In this document: positions 32,932 through 42,184 of the stretch, piece by piece | Layout of the letters: every line of letters begins with the position of its first letter | Numbering within the stretch: position 1 is the stretch's first letter | DNA from: Rhodococcus zopfii NBRC 100606 = JCM 9919 | Lineage (GTDB): Bacteria; Actinomycetota; Actinomycetes; Mycobacteriales; Mycobacteriaceae | Assembly (NCBI RefSeq): GCF_001895025.1 | Contig: NZ_BCXI01000041.1 | Span: 1 to 64,000, forward strand | Direction of reading: 5' to 3' | Length of the DNA: 64,000 bases | The notes under the pieces: model-generated | What the model was told of the DNA's origin: nothing | Databases searched by the model: none | The model's input: only the letters and a program-made list of their open reading frames with translations | Translations under genes and position numbers: made by a program

Positions 32932-33570
32932 TCAGCCGGCGACGACCTCGCGGAGTTCGCGGCGGGTCGTCCGGTAGATCTCCACCAGGTCGGCGTCCTC
33001 GCCGGCCTCGGCGCGTGCGACCCACGTGTCGAAGGCGATCCGTCTGGCGACCGCTGCGGCTTCGACCAGCAGCCGCGCGAACGACGCAGAGCGCACGGGA
33101 GTCACCTTCCGCGCGACCTGCTCGGTGACGCGGCACACGGCGATGGCGTCGGATGTGAAGGCGGCCGCGCGCAGGTGATCGTCCGAGAGGATGAGCCGGC
33201 GGGTGCGGAGCATCCGGTCCTTCGCGTCGTCGGAGCCGGTCATGAGGCGGCACAGCGACCGCTCGTACAGCGCTTCGAGACCGTCGAGGTCGACGTCCTC
33301 CGGAGCGACGGACTCGAGCCAGGCGGTGATCTCGGCCTCGAAGTCGCGGTCGGATCCGCAGACCGAGTCCTCCTTGGTCGCGAAGCAGCGGAAGAACGTG
33401 CTGGGGGAGACCCCGGCACGGCGGGCGATCTCGTCGACCGTTGTCGCGGTACAGCCGTGCAGTTCGAACAGTTCGATCGCGGCGCGGTTGATCTCGAGGC
33501 GCGTCTCCATCCGTCTGCGTGCCCGCAGGCCGAGGACGGGTGGGTGCGATGTGGTGTTCGGTTGGCTCAT
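32932..33570 (-). CDS. TetR family transcriptional regulator
   Basis: A 212-residue regulator with an N-terminal TetR helix-turn-helix (INRAAIELFELHGCTATTVD then EIARRAGVSPSTFFRCFATK) and a C-terminal ligand-binding domain related to MftR-like/C-terminal-17 types. It is divergent from an MFS drug-exporter gene with 139 nt between starts, the standard arrangement for local repression of efflux (inference). The ATG at 33570 has GGAG 6 nt upstream; the longer frame is rejected. The effector is unknown. Confidence 0.92.
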   Translation of the reverse strand: MSQPNTTSHPPVLGLRARRRMETRLEINRAAIELFELHGCTATTVDEIARRAGVSPSTFFRCFATKEDSVCGSDRDFEAEITAWLESVAPEDVDLDGLEALYERSLCRLMTGSDDAKDRMLRTRRLILSDDHLRAAAFTSDAIAVCRVTEQVARKVTPVRSASFARLLVEAAAVARRIAFDTWVARAEAGEDADLVEIYRTTRRELREVVAG

Positions 33571-33709
33571 TCTCGCTCCAGTGGCCGCCTGAAAGTCGAC
33601 GCCCATTAGACCCGAAATTAGTTTGACAGTCACTTCCACATCGGGAGAAGCTTTCACCTCCGTCGCGGCTGCGCCGTGCCCGCCATCCCATCGAAAAGGT
33701 TCCTCGGAC
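33571..33709. promoter_or_regulatory. Divergent promoter region tetR / MFS exporter
   Basis: The 139-nt gap contains an AT-richer core (about 33605-33640) with TTGACA at 33623-33628 as a possible -35 box. AAAGTCGAC and GACAGTCACTT form an imperfect inverted pair around it that could be the TetR-type operator. No perfect palindrome was found. Confidence 0.35.
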
Positions 33710-35188
33710 ATGCAGACATCACCGGTGCACGAGCATCAGGACGCCCACGCCGAGGAAGAGATGGCACCCGGAAGCGGGCTGCTTATCGGCGTGCTGGTCG
33801 TCGCGACGTTCGTCATGATCCTCAACGAGACGATCATGAGCGTCGCGTTGCCGCGGCTCATGGTCGACCTCGGAATCACCGCGAGCACCGCCCAGTGGCT
33901 CACCACCGGGTTCCTCCTGACGATGGCCGTCGTCATCCCGACCACCGGTTACCTGTTCCAGCGCTTCCCGCTCCGGCAGATGTTCATGGCGTCGATGGGC
34001 GTGTTCAGTCTCGGCACGCTGTTCGCGGCGTCCGCGCCCGGATTCGAACTGCTGCTGGCCGGCCGGATCACCCAGGCGGTGGGCACCGCCATCATGCTCC
34101 CGCTGCTGATGACCACCGTGCTGCGCGTCGTCCCGGCGAGCCGTCGCGGACGGATGATGGGCGTCATCTCCATCGTCATCGCGGTCGCGCCCGCGATCGG
34201 CCCCACGATCTCCGGCATCGTCCTTGACGCGTTCGACTGGCGCTGGATGTTCTGGATCGTCCTGCCGATCTCGCTCGTCGCGTTCGCCGTCGGATCGGTC
34301 CTGGTCAAGAACGTCACCACCACCGGTAGGGCCCCGCTCGACGCGATTTCGGTCGTGCTGTCGGCGCTCGCGTTCGGGGGCATCGTCTACGGCCTGAGCA
34401 GCATCGGCCACTCGGCGGAGGAATCACGCGTTCCGGTCTGGATCCCGCTCGCCGTCGGGGTGGTCGCGCTGATCGTGTTCGTCCTGCGGCAGATTTCCCG
34501 GCAGTCCGACGGCCGCGCCCTGCTCGACCTGCGCCCGTTCTCGACGCCGGCGTTCAGCCTGGGTCTCGGAATGCTCGTCATCAGCATGATGGCGCTGTTC
34601 GGCGCCCTGATCCTGCTGCCCCTGTACCTGCAGAACGTCCGCGGCATCGACATCCTCACCACGGGCCTGCTGTTGCTGCCCGGCGGCCTCGTGATGGGTG
34701 TGCTCTCGCCGTTCGTCGGCCGGATCTACGACCGCATCGGTCCGCGCGTGCTCGTCATCTCCGGAGCAACCGTCGTCGCCGCGGCGCTGTGGCTGATGGC
34801 GCTGCTCGACACCGAGTCGCCGCTGCCGATGGTCGTGCTGATCCACTCGCTGCTGATGGGTGGACTCGCATCGGTCATGACCCCGCTGATGACCTCGTCG
34901 CTGGGATCGCTCCCGGACGAGCTCTACTCGCACGGCAGCGCGATCTTCAGCACGATGCAGCAGCTTGCCGGTGCCGCCGGCACGGCGCTGTTCGTGACGG
35001 TCATGACGTACACGGCGGCCGCCCGCGTCGCGGACGGAGCCACCGAGATCGACGCCGCTCAGGCCGGTATCCACACCGCGTTCCTGTACGGCGGGATCGT
35101 CTCGCTCCTCGCGGTGGCAGTGTCGTTCTTCATCGGACGGCCCGCCCGCGGTCGGCTGACCGAGGTGCAGGCAGCCGCCGCGGAATAG
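33710..35188 (+). CDS. DHA2-family MFS multidrug exporter
   Basis: A 492-residue transporter with about 14 hydrophobic segments. DHA2 motifs are visible: LNETIMSVALPRLMVDLG (motif D1), the motif-A-like GYLFQRFPLRQM and GRIYDRIGPRVLVI, and motif C AVAPAIGPTISGIVLD. Close relatives are LmrB/EmrB-like drug:H+ antiporters (established family); the exported compound is unknown. The ATG at 33710 follows a weak AAAAGG. It is divergent from, and probably regulated by, the neighbouring TetR gene. Confidence 0.92.
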   Translation: MQTSPVHEHQDAHAEEEMAPGSGLLIGVLVVATFVMILNETIMSVALPRLMVDLGITASTAQWLTTGFLLTMAVVIPTTGYLFQRFPLRQMFMASMGVFSLGTLFAASAPGFELLLAGRITQAVGTAIMLPLLMTTVLRVVPASRRGRMMGVISIVIAVAPAIGPTISGIVLDAFDWRWMFWIVLPISLVAFAVGSVLVKNVTTTGRAPLDAISVVLSALAFGGIVYGLSSIGHSAEESRVPVWIPLAVGVVALIVFVLRQISRQSDGRALLDLRPFSTPAFSLGLGMLVISMMALFGALILLPLYLQNVRGIDILTTGLLLLPGGLVMGVLSPFVGRIYDRIGPRVLVISGATVVAAALWLMALLDTESPLPMVVLIHSLLMGGLASVMTPLMTSSLGSLPDELYSHGSAIFSTMQQLAGAAGTALFVTVMTYTAAARVADGATEIDAAQAGIHTAFLYGGIVSLLAVAVSFFIGRPARGRLTEVQAAAAE

Positions 35189-35203
35189 CGCGCGATCGTG
35201 CGA

Positions 35204-35240
35204 GGACCGGTCGCGCCGCGTGCGTCGGTACGACCGGTCC
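35204..35240. terminator. Bidirectional terminator, MFS / DUF5655
   Basis: GGACCGGTCG and CGACCGGTCC are perfect 10-bp arms with a 17-nt loop between two convergent genes. Confidence 0.7.
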
Positions 35241-35247
35241 GCGTGCG

Positions 35248-35607
35248 TCAGTGCGAGTCGGTACCCGCGGTCTTGTACGCCTCGGCCAGCAGCGTCGCGA
35301 TGTGGTCGTCGAGCTGGTCGGGGGAGATGATGCTCAGCCGATGTGTGGTCACGGTGTCCGTCGTCGGGAACGCTTCTCGCAACTGCGGGTGATGGATCCG
35401 CCGCTGCAGATCGATCGCGACCTCGAGTCGCGTCGAGTACACGAACGCCGCCGCGAACACACGGTCGCGTGCCCACGCGACATCCGACCGCCGCACCCGC
35501 TCGTCGACATCGGGACCGAGCGCCAGCACCATGTCACGGAACCGGAGGAACCCTTCGATGCCGGCAGGATCCTTGTCGGCCAGATAGTCGTCGACGGACG
35601 CGTACAT
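35248..35607 (-). CDS. DUF5655-like small protein
   Basis: A 119-residue protein beginning MYASVDDYLADKDP. The central LALGPDVDERVRRSDVAWAR and the C-terminal ISPDQLDDHIATLLAEAY match the general pattern of DUF5655/DUF1801-like proteins, small alpha-beta proteins of unknown function. GAGGAG upstream of the ATG at 35607 makes the start secure. It lies 41 nt downstream of the SURF1-family gene on the same strand, so it may be in the same transcript. Confidence 0.75.
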   Translation of the reverse strand: MYASVDDYLADKDPAGIEGFLRFRDMVLALGPDVDERVRRSDVAWARDRVFAAAFVYSTRLEVAIDLQRRIHHPQLREAFPTTDTVTTHRLSIISPDQLDDHIATLLAEAYKTAGTDSH

Positions 35608-35648
35608 CGGGTGCTCCTCGTGCGTTTCGCGGTTGTGGTGCGGTGCGT

Positions 35649-36479
35649 TCACCGCGACCTGCCGTAGCGGTCGGCGAGTTTCTCTTCGGTGGTGCGCGGC
35701 GCCGGTGGGGTCTCCGGGTCCGGCGCCGCGGCGGTCTGAGCCTTGGCCTTGCGTCGTTCGCGCAGCTCCGCCCACACGACGTAGCCCAGCCCCAGCGGGG
35801 CCATGATGCCGAATGCCAGCCACTGCAGGCCGTACGACAGGTACGGGCCGGCGTCGAGTTGCGGCAGCGCGATGGTGCCGAGACCCCCCGGCTGGCCGTC
35901 GGCGAGCTGCAGGTAGCCGCCGGCCAGGTCGATGCCGGTAGCGGCCGCGACCTGCGGGGTGTCGATGTAGTACACCTGCAGGAACCCGGCGTCCCGGAAC
36001 GGTTCCTTGCCCAGCACCGTGCCCTCCGACACGCGGATGCGTGCCTCGAGAGTCACCTGCCCGGTGGGGGCCGCCTCGATCGGCGGAACCTCGGTGCCGA
36101 GCACTGGGCGGACGAAACCACGATTGACCAGCATCGTGCGCCCGTCGTCCAGGACGAACGGGGTGAGCACTTCGTAGGCAGGCTTGGAATCGACGCTGCG
36201 CAACCGCAGCAGCACATCCGAATTCGGCAGGTAGCTGCCGGTCGCGGTGACCCGGCGCCACTCGTCGTCCTGCGCCGGTTCCCCGTCGCCGATCAGGTCT
36301 CCGACCGGGACCGGATCCCGCGACAGCGATTCGGCGATCCGGTCGTTGCGTTCCCCGGTGCTGGTGTTCTTGCCGAGCTGCCACGGCGCCAGGACCGTGA
36401 AGCATGCGTAGGCGAAGCCGACGACCACCAGGGCCAGCAACAACCAGCTCGGGCGCAGCAGAAACTTCAGACGTCGCAC
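35649..36479 (-). CDS. SURF1 family cytochrome oxidase biogenesis protein
   Basis: A 276-residue protein with TM segments at about 8-28 and 222-242 flanking an extracytoplasmic domain, the standard SURF1 topology. Conserved pieces are APWQLGKN, VNRGFVRP and YGLQWLAFG near the second TM. SURF1 helps insert heme a into cytochrome c oxidase (established); the actinobacterial members are assumed to do the same at the aa3 oxidase. The C-terminal tail is Pro/Ala-rich and charged. The GTG at 36479 is preceded by TACCGT at 6 nt, compatible with leaderless expression. Orthologue position: next to ptpA, as in M. tuberculosis Rv2235. Confidence 0.9.
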   Translation of the reverse strand: MRRLKFLLRPSWLLLALVVVGFAYACFTVLAPWQLGKNTSTGERNDRIAESLSRDPVPVGDLIGDGEPAQDDEWRRVTATGSYLPNSDVLLRLRSVDSKPAYEVLTPFVLDDGRTMLVNRGFVRPVLGTEVPPIEAAPTGQVTLEARIRVSEGTVLGKEPFRDAGFLQVYYIDTPQVAAATGIDLAGGYLQLADGQPGGLGTIALPQLDAGPYLSYGLQWLAFGIMAPLGLGYVVWAELRERRKAKAQTAAAPDPETPPAPRTTEEKLADRYGRSR

Positions 36480-36485
36480 GTGTCC

Positions 36486-36491
36486 ACGGTA
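36486..36491 (-). promoter_or_regulatory. -10-like TACCGT before the SURF1-family gene
   Basis: On the minus strand TACCGT (TANNNT) ends 6 nt before the GTG start and no ribosome-binding site is visible. This is the leaderless pattern. It is weaker evidence than at the plus-strand examples because TANNNT is a loose consensus. Confidence 0.35.
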
Positions 36492-36507
36492 GACGGTGAG
36501 CCGGGCC

Positions 36508-36975
36508 TCACCGTTCCCGCACCCATGCGAGCAGGCCCGGAATCGCCGCCTCGATCTGCTCACACACCAGCTCGAACTCGGGCAGACCGCCGTAGTACGG
36601 ATCCGGCACCGACTCGGTGTCGGCGTCCGGATCGAAGCTGCGCAGCAGGGCGCGACGCTCGGTGGGCACGCCCAGCTCCGTGAGCACCCGGTCGTGCCCG
36701 GTGGCCAGCGCCACCACGAGATCGGCCTCGAGATGGTCGGCGCCGAGCTGCGCAGCCCGATGACCCGTCGGATAGCCGTGGCGTTGCAGCACGGCATTGG
36801 TCCGCGGATCGGCCTCGGCGCCGATGTGCCAGCCGTGCGTGCCCGCGCTGCTCACCCGCACCCGGCCGTCGAGACCCGCCCGCCGCAGATGGTCGGCGAA
36901 GATCTTCTCGGCCATCGGGGACCGGCAGATGTTGCCCGTGCACACGAATGTCACGTGCGGAACGTCAGCGTGCAC
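36508..36975 (-). CDS. ptpA: Low-molecular-weight protein tyrosine phosphatase PtpA
   Basis: A 155-residue phosphatase. The signature CX5R loop is VCTGNICRSPMAEKIF (Cys12, Arg18) and the general acid is Asp125 in VPDPYYGG. It dephosphorylates tyrosine-phosphorylated proteins through a cysteinyl-phosphate intermediate. In M. tuberculosis PtpA is secreted and is encoded beside the HAD-type tyrosine kinase PtkA (established). The same pairing occurs here, with an 11-nt overlap between the upstream HAD gene and this one. The GTG start at 36975 gives VHADVPHVTFVCTGN and has AGGA upstream. In a soil organism the target is more likely an endogenous protein than a host factor. Confidence 0.94.
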   Translation of the reverse strand: MHADVPHVTFVCTGNICRSPMAEKIFADHLRRAGLDGRVRVSSAGTHGWHIGAEADPRTNAVLQRHGYPTGHRAAQLGADHLEADLVVALATGHDRVLTELGVPTERRALLRSFDPDADTESVPDPYYGGLPEFELVCEQIEAAIPGLLAWVRER

Positions 36976-37669
36976 CGGTGAGGATCCTCCCGAGTTCGGA
37001 GACGCTGCCGACCGCCGTATGGGCGTGCTCGGATTCCTCGGCGGCGCCGTAGCCGTACTCGACGAACACCGTCGGAATGCCGAACCGGCCTGCGCCGTGC
37101 ACGTCGTGCTCACGGTCGCCGACCATCAGGACACCGGCGGTGCCGCCCGCGGCAGCCTCGACCGGGTCGATCCCCAGCGCGGCCAGGCTGTGCGCGACCA
37201 CGTCGTCCTTGGCCCGGCGGTTGCCGTCGGGGCTGGCCCCGCCGATGAACTCGAACGCCTCGGCCACCCCGAAGTGCCGCAGGATCCGTTCGGCGAACAC
37301 CTCGTTCTTCGAGGTGGCCACCGCGAGTCGGCTCCCGGCGTCGCGCACCTCCTCCAGCATCGTCTCGACGCCGTCGAACAGGGCGTTCTCCGCCCAGCCG
37401 GTCGCCGCGTAGTACTCGCGGTACGCGGCGGTGCCCCGGTCCACCTGCGCCTCGTCGAGGCCGAGCGCGCGCAGCGAATCGGTCATCGGCGGACCCAGCA
37501 GCCGCACCAGGTTGCCCGCCGGCACGTCGACGCCCAGCGTCGCCAGCGCGTGCCGGTAACCGTTGATCACCCCGGTCGCGGAATCGGTGAGGGTGCCGTC
37601 GAGATCGAACAACACCACCGGTGACGGCAGCATCGGCGGGCGGGTGTCGACGAGGAGAGTCACCCGCAC
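36965..37669 (-). CDS. HAD-family protein, PtkA-like
   Basis: A 234-residue haloacid-dehalogenase-superfamily protein. Motif I is LFDLDGTLTDSATG, motif II is VATSKNE and motif IV is MVGDREHDVHGAG, with a PGP-like cap. By sequence alone it would be called a phosphoglycolate-phosphatase-like enzyme. Its position overlapping ptpA matches M. tuberculosis PtkA (Rv2232), reported to be a tyrosine kinase that phosphorylates PtpA. The mycobacterial protein has an extra N-terminal disordered region that is absent here. The GTG at 37669 is uncertain; an internal ATG at 37633 (MLPSPVVLFD) is the main alternative. Confidence 0.85.
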   Translation of the reverse strand: MRVTLLVDTRPPMLPSPVVLFDLDGTLTDSATGVINGYRHALATLGVDVPAGNLVRLLGPPMTDSLRALGLDEAQVDRGTAAYREYYAATGWAENALFDGVETMLEEVRDAGSRLAVATSKNEVFAERILRHFGVAEAFEFIGGASPDGNRRAKDDVVAHSLAALGIDPVEAAAGGTAGVLMVGDREHDVHGAGRFGIPTVFVEYGYGAAEESEHAHTAVGSVSELGRILTGAR

Positions 37670-37742
37670 ATTGTCGCTGCTGCCCGCCGCGGCCGCCGCG
37701 TAGGGTCGGGGCGGAACGATGGTGGACGGGCGAGGAGGGCAT

Positions 37743-38876
37743 GTGTCGGCGGTGACGTTGCGTGAGGTGATCGACGTACTGGAGGCGGCCTACCCGCCGT
37801 CGCTGGCCGAGTCCTGGGATTCGGTGGGGCTGGTCGCCGGTGACCCCGACGATCCGGTGAACAAGGTGCTCCTGGCCGTCGACGCCACCGCCGCGGTCGT
37901 CGACGAAGCGCTCGCCTGGGGTGCGCAACTGCTGGTCGTGCATCATCCGCTGCTGCTGCGAGGCGTCGACACCGTCGGCGCCCACACCCCGAAGGGCGCC
38001 TTGATCCACAAGCTGATCCGCGGTGGCTGTGCCCTGTTCACCGCCCACACGAACGCCGACCGTGCCGACCCCGGCGTGTCCGACGCGCTCGCTCAGGCAC
38101 TCGGCCTGACCGGCCTGCGTCCCCTCGAACCGAAGCCGGAACCCGCCACCGACAAATGGGTGGTGATGGTCCCGTCCGATGCCGCCGACACCGTGCGCGC
38201 CGCACTGTTCGACGCCGGAGCCGGAGCGATCGGCAACTATCGCGAGTGCTGCTGGACGGCGTCGGGCACCGGGCAGTTCCGGCCGCTCACGGGCGCGGAC
38301 CCGGCGATCGGCGGCGTCGGGGAACTCGAACGGGTCGCCGAGGACCGCATCGAGGTCATCGCCCCGCGTCGAGCCCGCTCCGCGATCCTCACCGCCCTGC
38401 GCTCGGCGCACCCCTACGAGGAACCCGCCTTCGACGTGTTCGAACTCGCCGAACTTCCGAGCTCCCGGGGTCTCGGCCGCGTCGGGGAGCTGCCCGAACC
38501 GCAGACGCTGCGCGCCTTCACCGAGACGGTCGCGGCCGCGCTGCCCACGACCGAATGGGGTGTGCGCGGCGCCGGCGACCCGGACCGGCAGATCCGCACC
38601 GTCGCCGTGTGCGGCGGATCCGGCGACTCCTTCCTCGGCGCGGTCGCCAAGCTCGCCGTCGACGCCTACGTCACCGCCGACCTGCGGCACCACCCCGCCG
38701 ACGAGCATCTGCGCGCCGGCGGCCCCGCGCTGATCGACGTCGCGCACTGGGCCAGCGAATACCCGTGGTGCGACCAGGCCCGCGGTGTCCTCGATGCCGC
38801 ACTCGGTGACCGCCCCGGGTGGGTCACGCGGGTCACCGCGTTGCGCACCGACCCCTGGACGACCGCCGCCCGATGA
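37743..38876 (+). CDS. Nif3-like dinuclear metal-centre protein (DUF34)
   Basis: A 377-residue member of the NIF3/DUF34 family, long form with a PII-like insert (about 130-240). Conserved metal-binding segments are [21 protein letters not shown] and, near the C-terminus, the [11 protein letters not shown] and [10 protein letters not shown] regions. The family is universal and is sometimes annotated as GTP cyclohydrolase type 1-like, but the true role is unknown. GTG at 37743 with GAGGAGG is chosen over the upstream start at 37719. It heads a three-gene plus-strand operon with the zinc-ribbon and RNase H genes, the same order as Rv2230c-Rv2228c. Confidence 0.92.
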   Translation: MSAVTLREVIDVLEAAYPPSLAESWDSVGLVAGDPDDPVNKVLLAVDATAAVVDEALAWGAQLLVVHHPLLLRGVDTVGAHTPKGALIHKLIRGGCALFTAHTNADRADPGVSDALAQALGLTGLRPLEPKPEPATDKWVVMVPSDAADTVRAALFDAGAGAIGNYRECCWTASGTGQFRPLTGADPAIGGVGELERVAEDRIEVIAPRRARSAILTALRSAHPYEEPAFDVFELAELPSSRGLGRVGELPEPQTLRAFTETVAAALPTTEWGVRGAGDPDRQIRTVAVCGGSGDSFLGAVAKLAVDAYVTADLRHHPADEHLRAGGPALIDVAHWASEYPWCDQARGVLDAALGDRPGWVTRVTALRTDPWTTAAR

Positions 38877-38962
38877 CGCACCTCCGCGCGGTACCGTAAG
38901 CAGCTACGACCGTCCCCTCCGAAGCCCCTTCGCACAAGCTCTCGAAAGCAGGAACCACCCGC

Positions 38963-39697
38963 GTGAACGTCGAACCCGCCGTGCAGTCCAAGCTTCTGTC
39001 CCTCGCCGCCGTGGACGCCGAGCTGAACCGTCTCGCACACCGGCGTCGCACCCTGCCCGAGCAGCAGGAGGTCGATCGTCTCGAATCCGAGCGCACCAGC
39101 CGCAAGGATGCGGCCGTCGCCGTCGAGATCGTTCTCGACGACCTCGACCGGGACATCCGCAAACTCGAGGGGGAGGTCGACGCGGTCCGCCAGCGCGGTG
39201 ACCGCGACCGCAAGCTGCTCGAGGGCGGAACGATCGGCGCGAAGCAGCTCACCGAACTGCAGCACGAACTGGGCAGCCTCGACCGCCGTCAGTCGGCACT
39301 CGAGGACGAATTGCTCGAGGTCATGGAACGGCGCGAGGCCACCAAGGCCGATCACGATCACGCCGGCGCGCAGGTTTCGAAGATCGACGAGGAGATCGCC
39401 GTGGCCGAGCGGCTGCGCGACGAAGCCCTCGCCGACATCGAGGTTGCCGAGCAGCGGTGCCGCACCGACCGCGCCACACTCGTCGACGCGTTCCCCGCCG
39501 AACTGGTCTCTGCCTACGACACGCAGCGCGAACGCAGCGGCATCGGCGCGGCGCTCCTGCAGGGCCGTCGCTGCGGCGCGTGCCGCCTCGAATTGGACCG
39601 GGGTGAGATCGCCCGCATCAGCGGGACCGCACCCGACGTGCTCGTCCGTTGCCCCGAGTGCAACGCGATCCTGGTCCGCAAGGAATCCGGGCAGTGA
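38963..39697 (+). CDS. Coiled-coil protein with C4 zinc ribbon
   Basis: A 244-residue protein. Residues 15-175 are highly charged heptad-like helix (long coiled coil), and the C-terminus carries CGACRLEL ... VRCPECNAIL, a C4-type zinc ribbon. Orthologues (mycobacterial Rv2229c; also in other phyla) are conserved next to Nif3 and RNase H genes and are predicted nucleic-acid-binding proteins of unknown function. The GTG start follows AGGAACC. Its stop overlaps the next gene's start as GTGA. Confidence 0.9.
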   Translation: MNVEPAVQSKLLSLAAVDAELNRLAHRRRTLPEQQEVDRLESERTSRKDAAVAVEIVLDDLDRDIRKLEGEVDAVRQRGDRDRKLLEGGTIGAKQLTELQHELGSLDRRQSALEDELLEVMERREATKADHDHAGAQVSKIDEEIAVAERLRDEALADIEVAEQRCRTDRATLVDAFPAELVSAYDTQRERSGIGAALLQGRRCGACRLELDRGEIARISGTAPDVLVRCPECNAILVRKESGQ

Positions 39698-40794
39698 CAC
39701 CGGTCGTCGTCGAAGCCGACGGCGGCTCGCGCGGCAACCCCGGGCCGGCCGGCTACGGCGCGGTCGTGTTCGACGCCGACCGTCGGACGGTACTCGCCGA
39801 ACGCAGCGAGGGCATCGGCATCGCGACCAACAACGTGGCCGAATACCGTGGACTGATCGCGGGTCTGACCGCGGCGCGGGAACTCGGTGCCGACGCTGTC
39901 GACGTGCGCATGGATTCGAAGCTCGTCGTCGAGCAGATGTCGGGACGCTGGAAGGTCAAGCATCCGGACATGATTCCGCTCGCGGCCCGGGCGCGCGAGC
40001 TGGCGGCCGGGTTCGAGCGCGTCGAATACTCGTGGATCCCGCGCATACAGAACGCCTACGCGGACCGGCTCGCGAACGAGGCGATGGACGCCGCGGCCGC
40101 GCCGGCTGAGGCCCCAGCGCCGAACAGCGCAGCACCGAACAGCGCGGCAGCGAACACTGCACCCGGCTGGACCGGCGCGACCGGCTCACCCACCCGGTTC
40201 CTGCTGCTGCGGCACGGCCAGACTCCGCTGTCGGTCGAGCGGCGCTACTCGGGCCGGGGCAACCCTCCGCTCACCGATCTCGGCCGGGCACAGGCCGCCG
40301 CTGCCGCCGCGCGCATCGGGGAGCGGGGCGGTATCACGGCGATCGTCTCGTCCCCACTGGACCGGGCCCGCAGCACCGCCGCGGCCGCCGGGCAGGCCCT
40401 GGGTCTGCCGGTGGTCGTGCACGACGATCTCACCGAGACCGATTTCGGTGCCTGGGAGGGCCTGACGTTCCGGGAAGCGGCGGACCGGGACCCGGACCTG
40501 CACCGCGCGTGGCTCGGCGACACCTCCGTGCGGCCACCACAGGGGGAGAGCTTCGACGAGGTCAACGCGCGCATCGGGAAGGTTCGTGACGAGCTGATCC
40601 GCGAATATCCGGGACGGACGGTGCTGCTGGTTTCGCACGTCACACCGATCAAGACGATGCTGCAGTTCGCGCTCGACGCCGGGCCTTCGCTGCTGTACCG
40701 GCTGCACCTGGATCTGGCGTCATTGTCGATCGCCGAGTTCTTCGGCGACGGCGGATCCTCGGTGCGGCTGGTCAACGACACCTCCCACTTGTGA
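39694..40794 (+). CDS. Bifunctional RNase HI / alpha-ribazole-phosphatase-like protein
   Basis: A 366-residue fusion. Residues 1-133 form RNase HI, with acidic catalytic residues in EADGGSRGNPGPAGYG, NNVAEYRGLIAGL and RMDSKLVVEQMSG. A Pro/Ala/Asn linker with repeats (APNSAAPNSAAANT) follows. Residues ~168-366 are a histidine-phosphatase domain with LLLRHGQTPLSVERRYSG, the catalytic His and a second His in LLVSHVTPIKT. The M. tuberculosis orthologue Rv2228c removes RNA from RNA/DNA hybrids and has CobC-like phosphatase activity (established). Translation is coupled to the upstream zinc-ribbon gene by a GTGA overlap. Confidence 0.95.
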   Translation: MTPVVVEADGGSRGNPGPAGYGAVVFDADRRTVLAERSEGIGIATNNVAEYRGLIAGLTAARELGADAVDVRMDSKLVVEQMSGRWKVKHPDMIPLAARARELAAGFERVEYSWIPRIQNAYADRLANEAMDAAAAPAEAPAPNSAAPNSAAANTAPGWTGATGSPTRFLLLRHGQTPLSVERRYSGRGNPPLTDLGRAQAAAAAARIGERGGITAIVSSPLDRARSTAAAAGQALGLPVVVHDDLTETDFGAWEGLTFREAADRDPDLHRAWLGDTSVRPPQGESFDEVNARIGKVRDELIREYPGRTVLLVSHVTPIKTMLQFALDAGPSLLYRLHLDLASLSIAEFFGDGGSSVRLVNDTSHL

Positions 40795-40824
40795 CGGTGC
40801 CTCGGTGAACCGGGCCGGCTGAGG

Positions 40825-42096
40825 TCAGGAGCCGCAGTTCCCGCCGGTCGGTCCGCCGGCGAACCGGGCGTCGAGCCACTGCAGGCCCTCCGCGGCGGCG
40901 GGCGGTAGTCCGATTCCGTGCCCGATGCCGGTCTTCGTCAGGACCGGCGGCAGTGGATACCGTCGATAGTTGACGGAAACCCCTGTGGCGCACCACTTCC
41001 CGACCATCTTGTCGACGCCTGAGACGAGCACGAAATCGTCGGCGGAGTTCTGCGCTACGAACATCGGAACGGACGGTGGGGTGTTGCCCAGCTCCTGACG
41101 TTTCACCGCGGTCGCCCACGGCTCCGCCGACAGATACTCGGCGATGGGTCGCCCGTCGAGCGTGTATCGCGTGGTGGGCGAGAACGGATTCAGCAGCGGG
41201 AAGTCGTACACGCAGGAGATCGCGGCACGGTCGAGGACAGCGCGTCCCTCGGGGTTGAACACCGCCAGCATCTCCTCGGCGTAGTCCGGGTAGGCGGCGA
41301 CGAATCCGTTGACGACCCATCCGATGCCGCCGGAGAGGGTGGAGCCGTCACCGGCGACGGCGAGATCGGCCAGCGAGGCGGGTGGTGATCCGGCGACCGC
41401 CGCGACCACCGGCAACTCGGGCGCGTAGCTGTCCTTCAATTCCGCGGCGGCCGCCGAACTCATCCCGCCCTGCGAGTATCCCCAGAAGGCGAACCTGGTG
41501 TCCCCGGCGATGCCCCGGTCGGTGAGCGACCGTGCGGCCCGCGCGAGATCGAGCATCGCGTATCCCTGGGATTCGCGGTTCAGATACGGATGGATCCCGG
41601 GGGTGCCCAGGCCCTCGTAGTCGGTGACGGCCACGGCGTAGCCGCGTGAGAGCAGCGGTGCGATCTGCAGATACTCGTACTCCTGGCCGAACGTCATCAG
41701 CTTCGACGGCGCGCACTGGTCGCCCATGCCCTGCGTTCCCGGGCCGACGACGACCGTCGGCCGCGACCCGGCGCCGCTCCACGGTGCGGTGGGCACGAGC
41801 ACGGTGCCCGTGACGGCCACCGGGTCACCGGCCGCGCCCACGCTCCGGTACATCACCCGGGCGACGGTCGCGTCGATCGCGAGGGGCGTGCCGGGCACGA
41901 TCGCCGCCACCGACGGCTCGACCCGCAGGACGTCGCCTGGCGAACCCGCCGGTAGCGGATCGGGTGGCAGGTAGAAGTCCGCGTAACCGCCGGAGTCACC
42001 GACGGGGTCGGCTGCGGCCACCGGTGTCAGGAGCGATGCCGCGACGACGGTTCCCGCCGCCATGATCATCGCGAGTCTGCGGAGGTTCCGTGGCAT
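40825..42096 (-). CDS. Secreted lipase (LIP family)
   Basis: A 423-residue alpha/beta-hydrolase with a Sec signal peptide (MPRNLRRLAMIMAAGTVVA ... AAA, cleavage near ADPVGD). The nucleophile elbow is FWGYSQGGMSS. The triad Asp is likely in AQNSADDFVL and the His in GIGHGIGLP. Several cysteines (for example DQCAP and SCVYDF) may form disulfides outside the cell. The family includes fungal-type secretory lipases and actinobacterial esterases. It acts on acylglycerols or cell-envelope esters (inference). ATG 42096 is preferred over TTG 42102. It converges on the RNase H gene with 30 nt between. Confidence 0.9.
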   Translation of the reverse strand: MPRNLRRLAMIMAAGTVVAASLLTPVAAADPVGDSGGYADFYLPPDPLPAGSPGDVLRVEPSVAAIVPGTPLAIDATVARVMYRSVGAAGDPVAVTGTVLVPTAPWSGAGSRPTVVVGPGTQGMGDQCAPSKLMTFGQEYEYLQIAPLLSRGYAVAVTDYEGLGTPGIHPYLNRESQGYAMLDLARAARSLTDRGIAGDTRFAFWGYSQGGMSSAAAAELKDSYAPELPVVAAVAGSPPASLADLAVAGDGSTLSGGIGWVVNGFVAAYPDYAEEMLAVFNPEGRAVLDRAAISCVYDFPLLNPFSPTTRYTLDGRPIAEYLSAEPWATAVKRQELGNTPPSVPMFVAQNSADDFVLVSGVDKMVGKWCATGVSVNYRRYPLPPVLTKTGIGHGIGLPPAAAEGLQWLDARFAGGPTGGNCGS

Positions 42097-42184
42097 TCGC
42101 AAGTCCTGTCGTCACGTGGTGTCGTCATGGCCGCGCCACCACCGATGGCCGAGAGAGCGGAGTTCTCCGATGTAGGAAGTGGGA

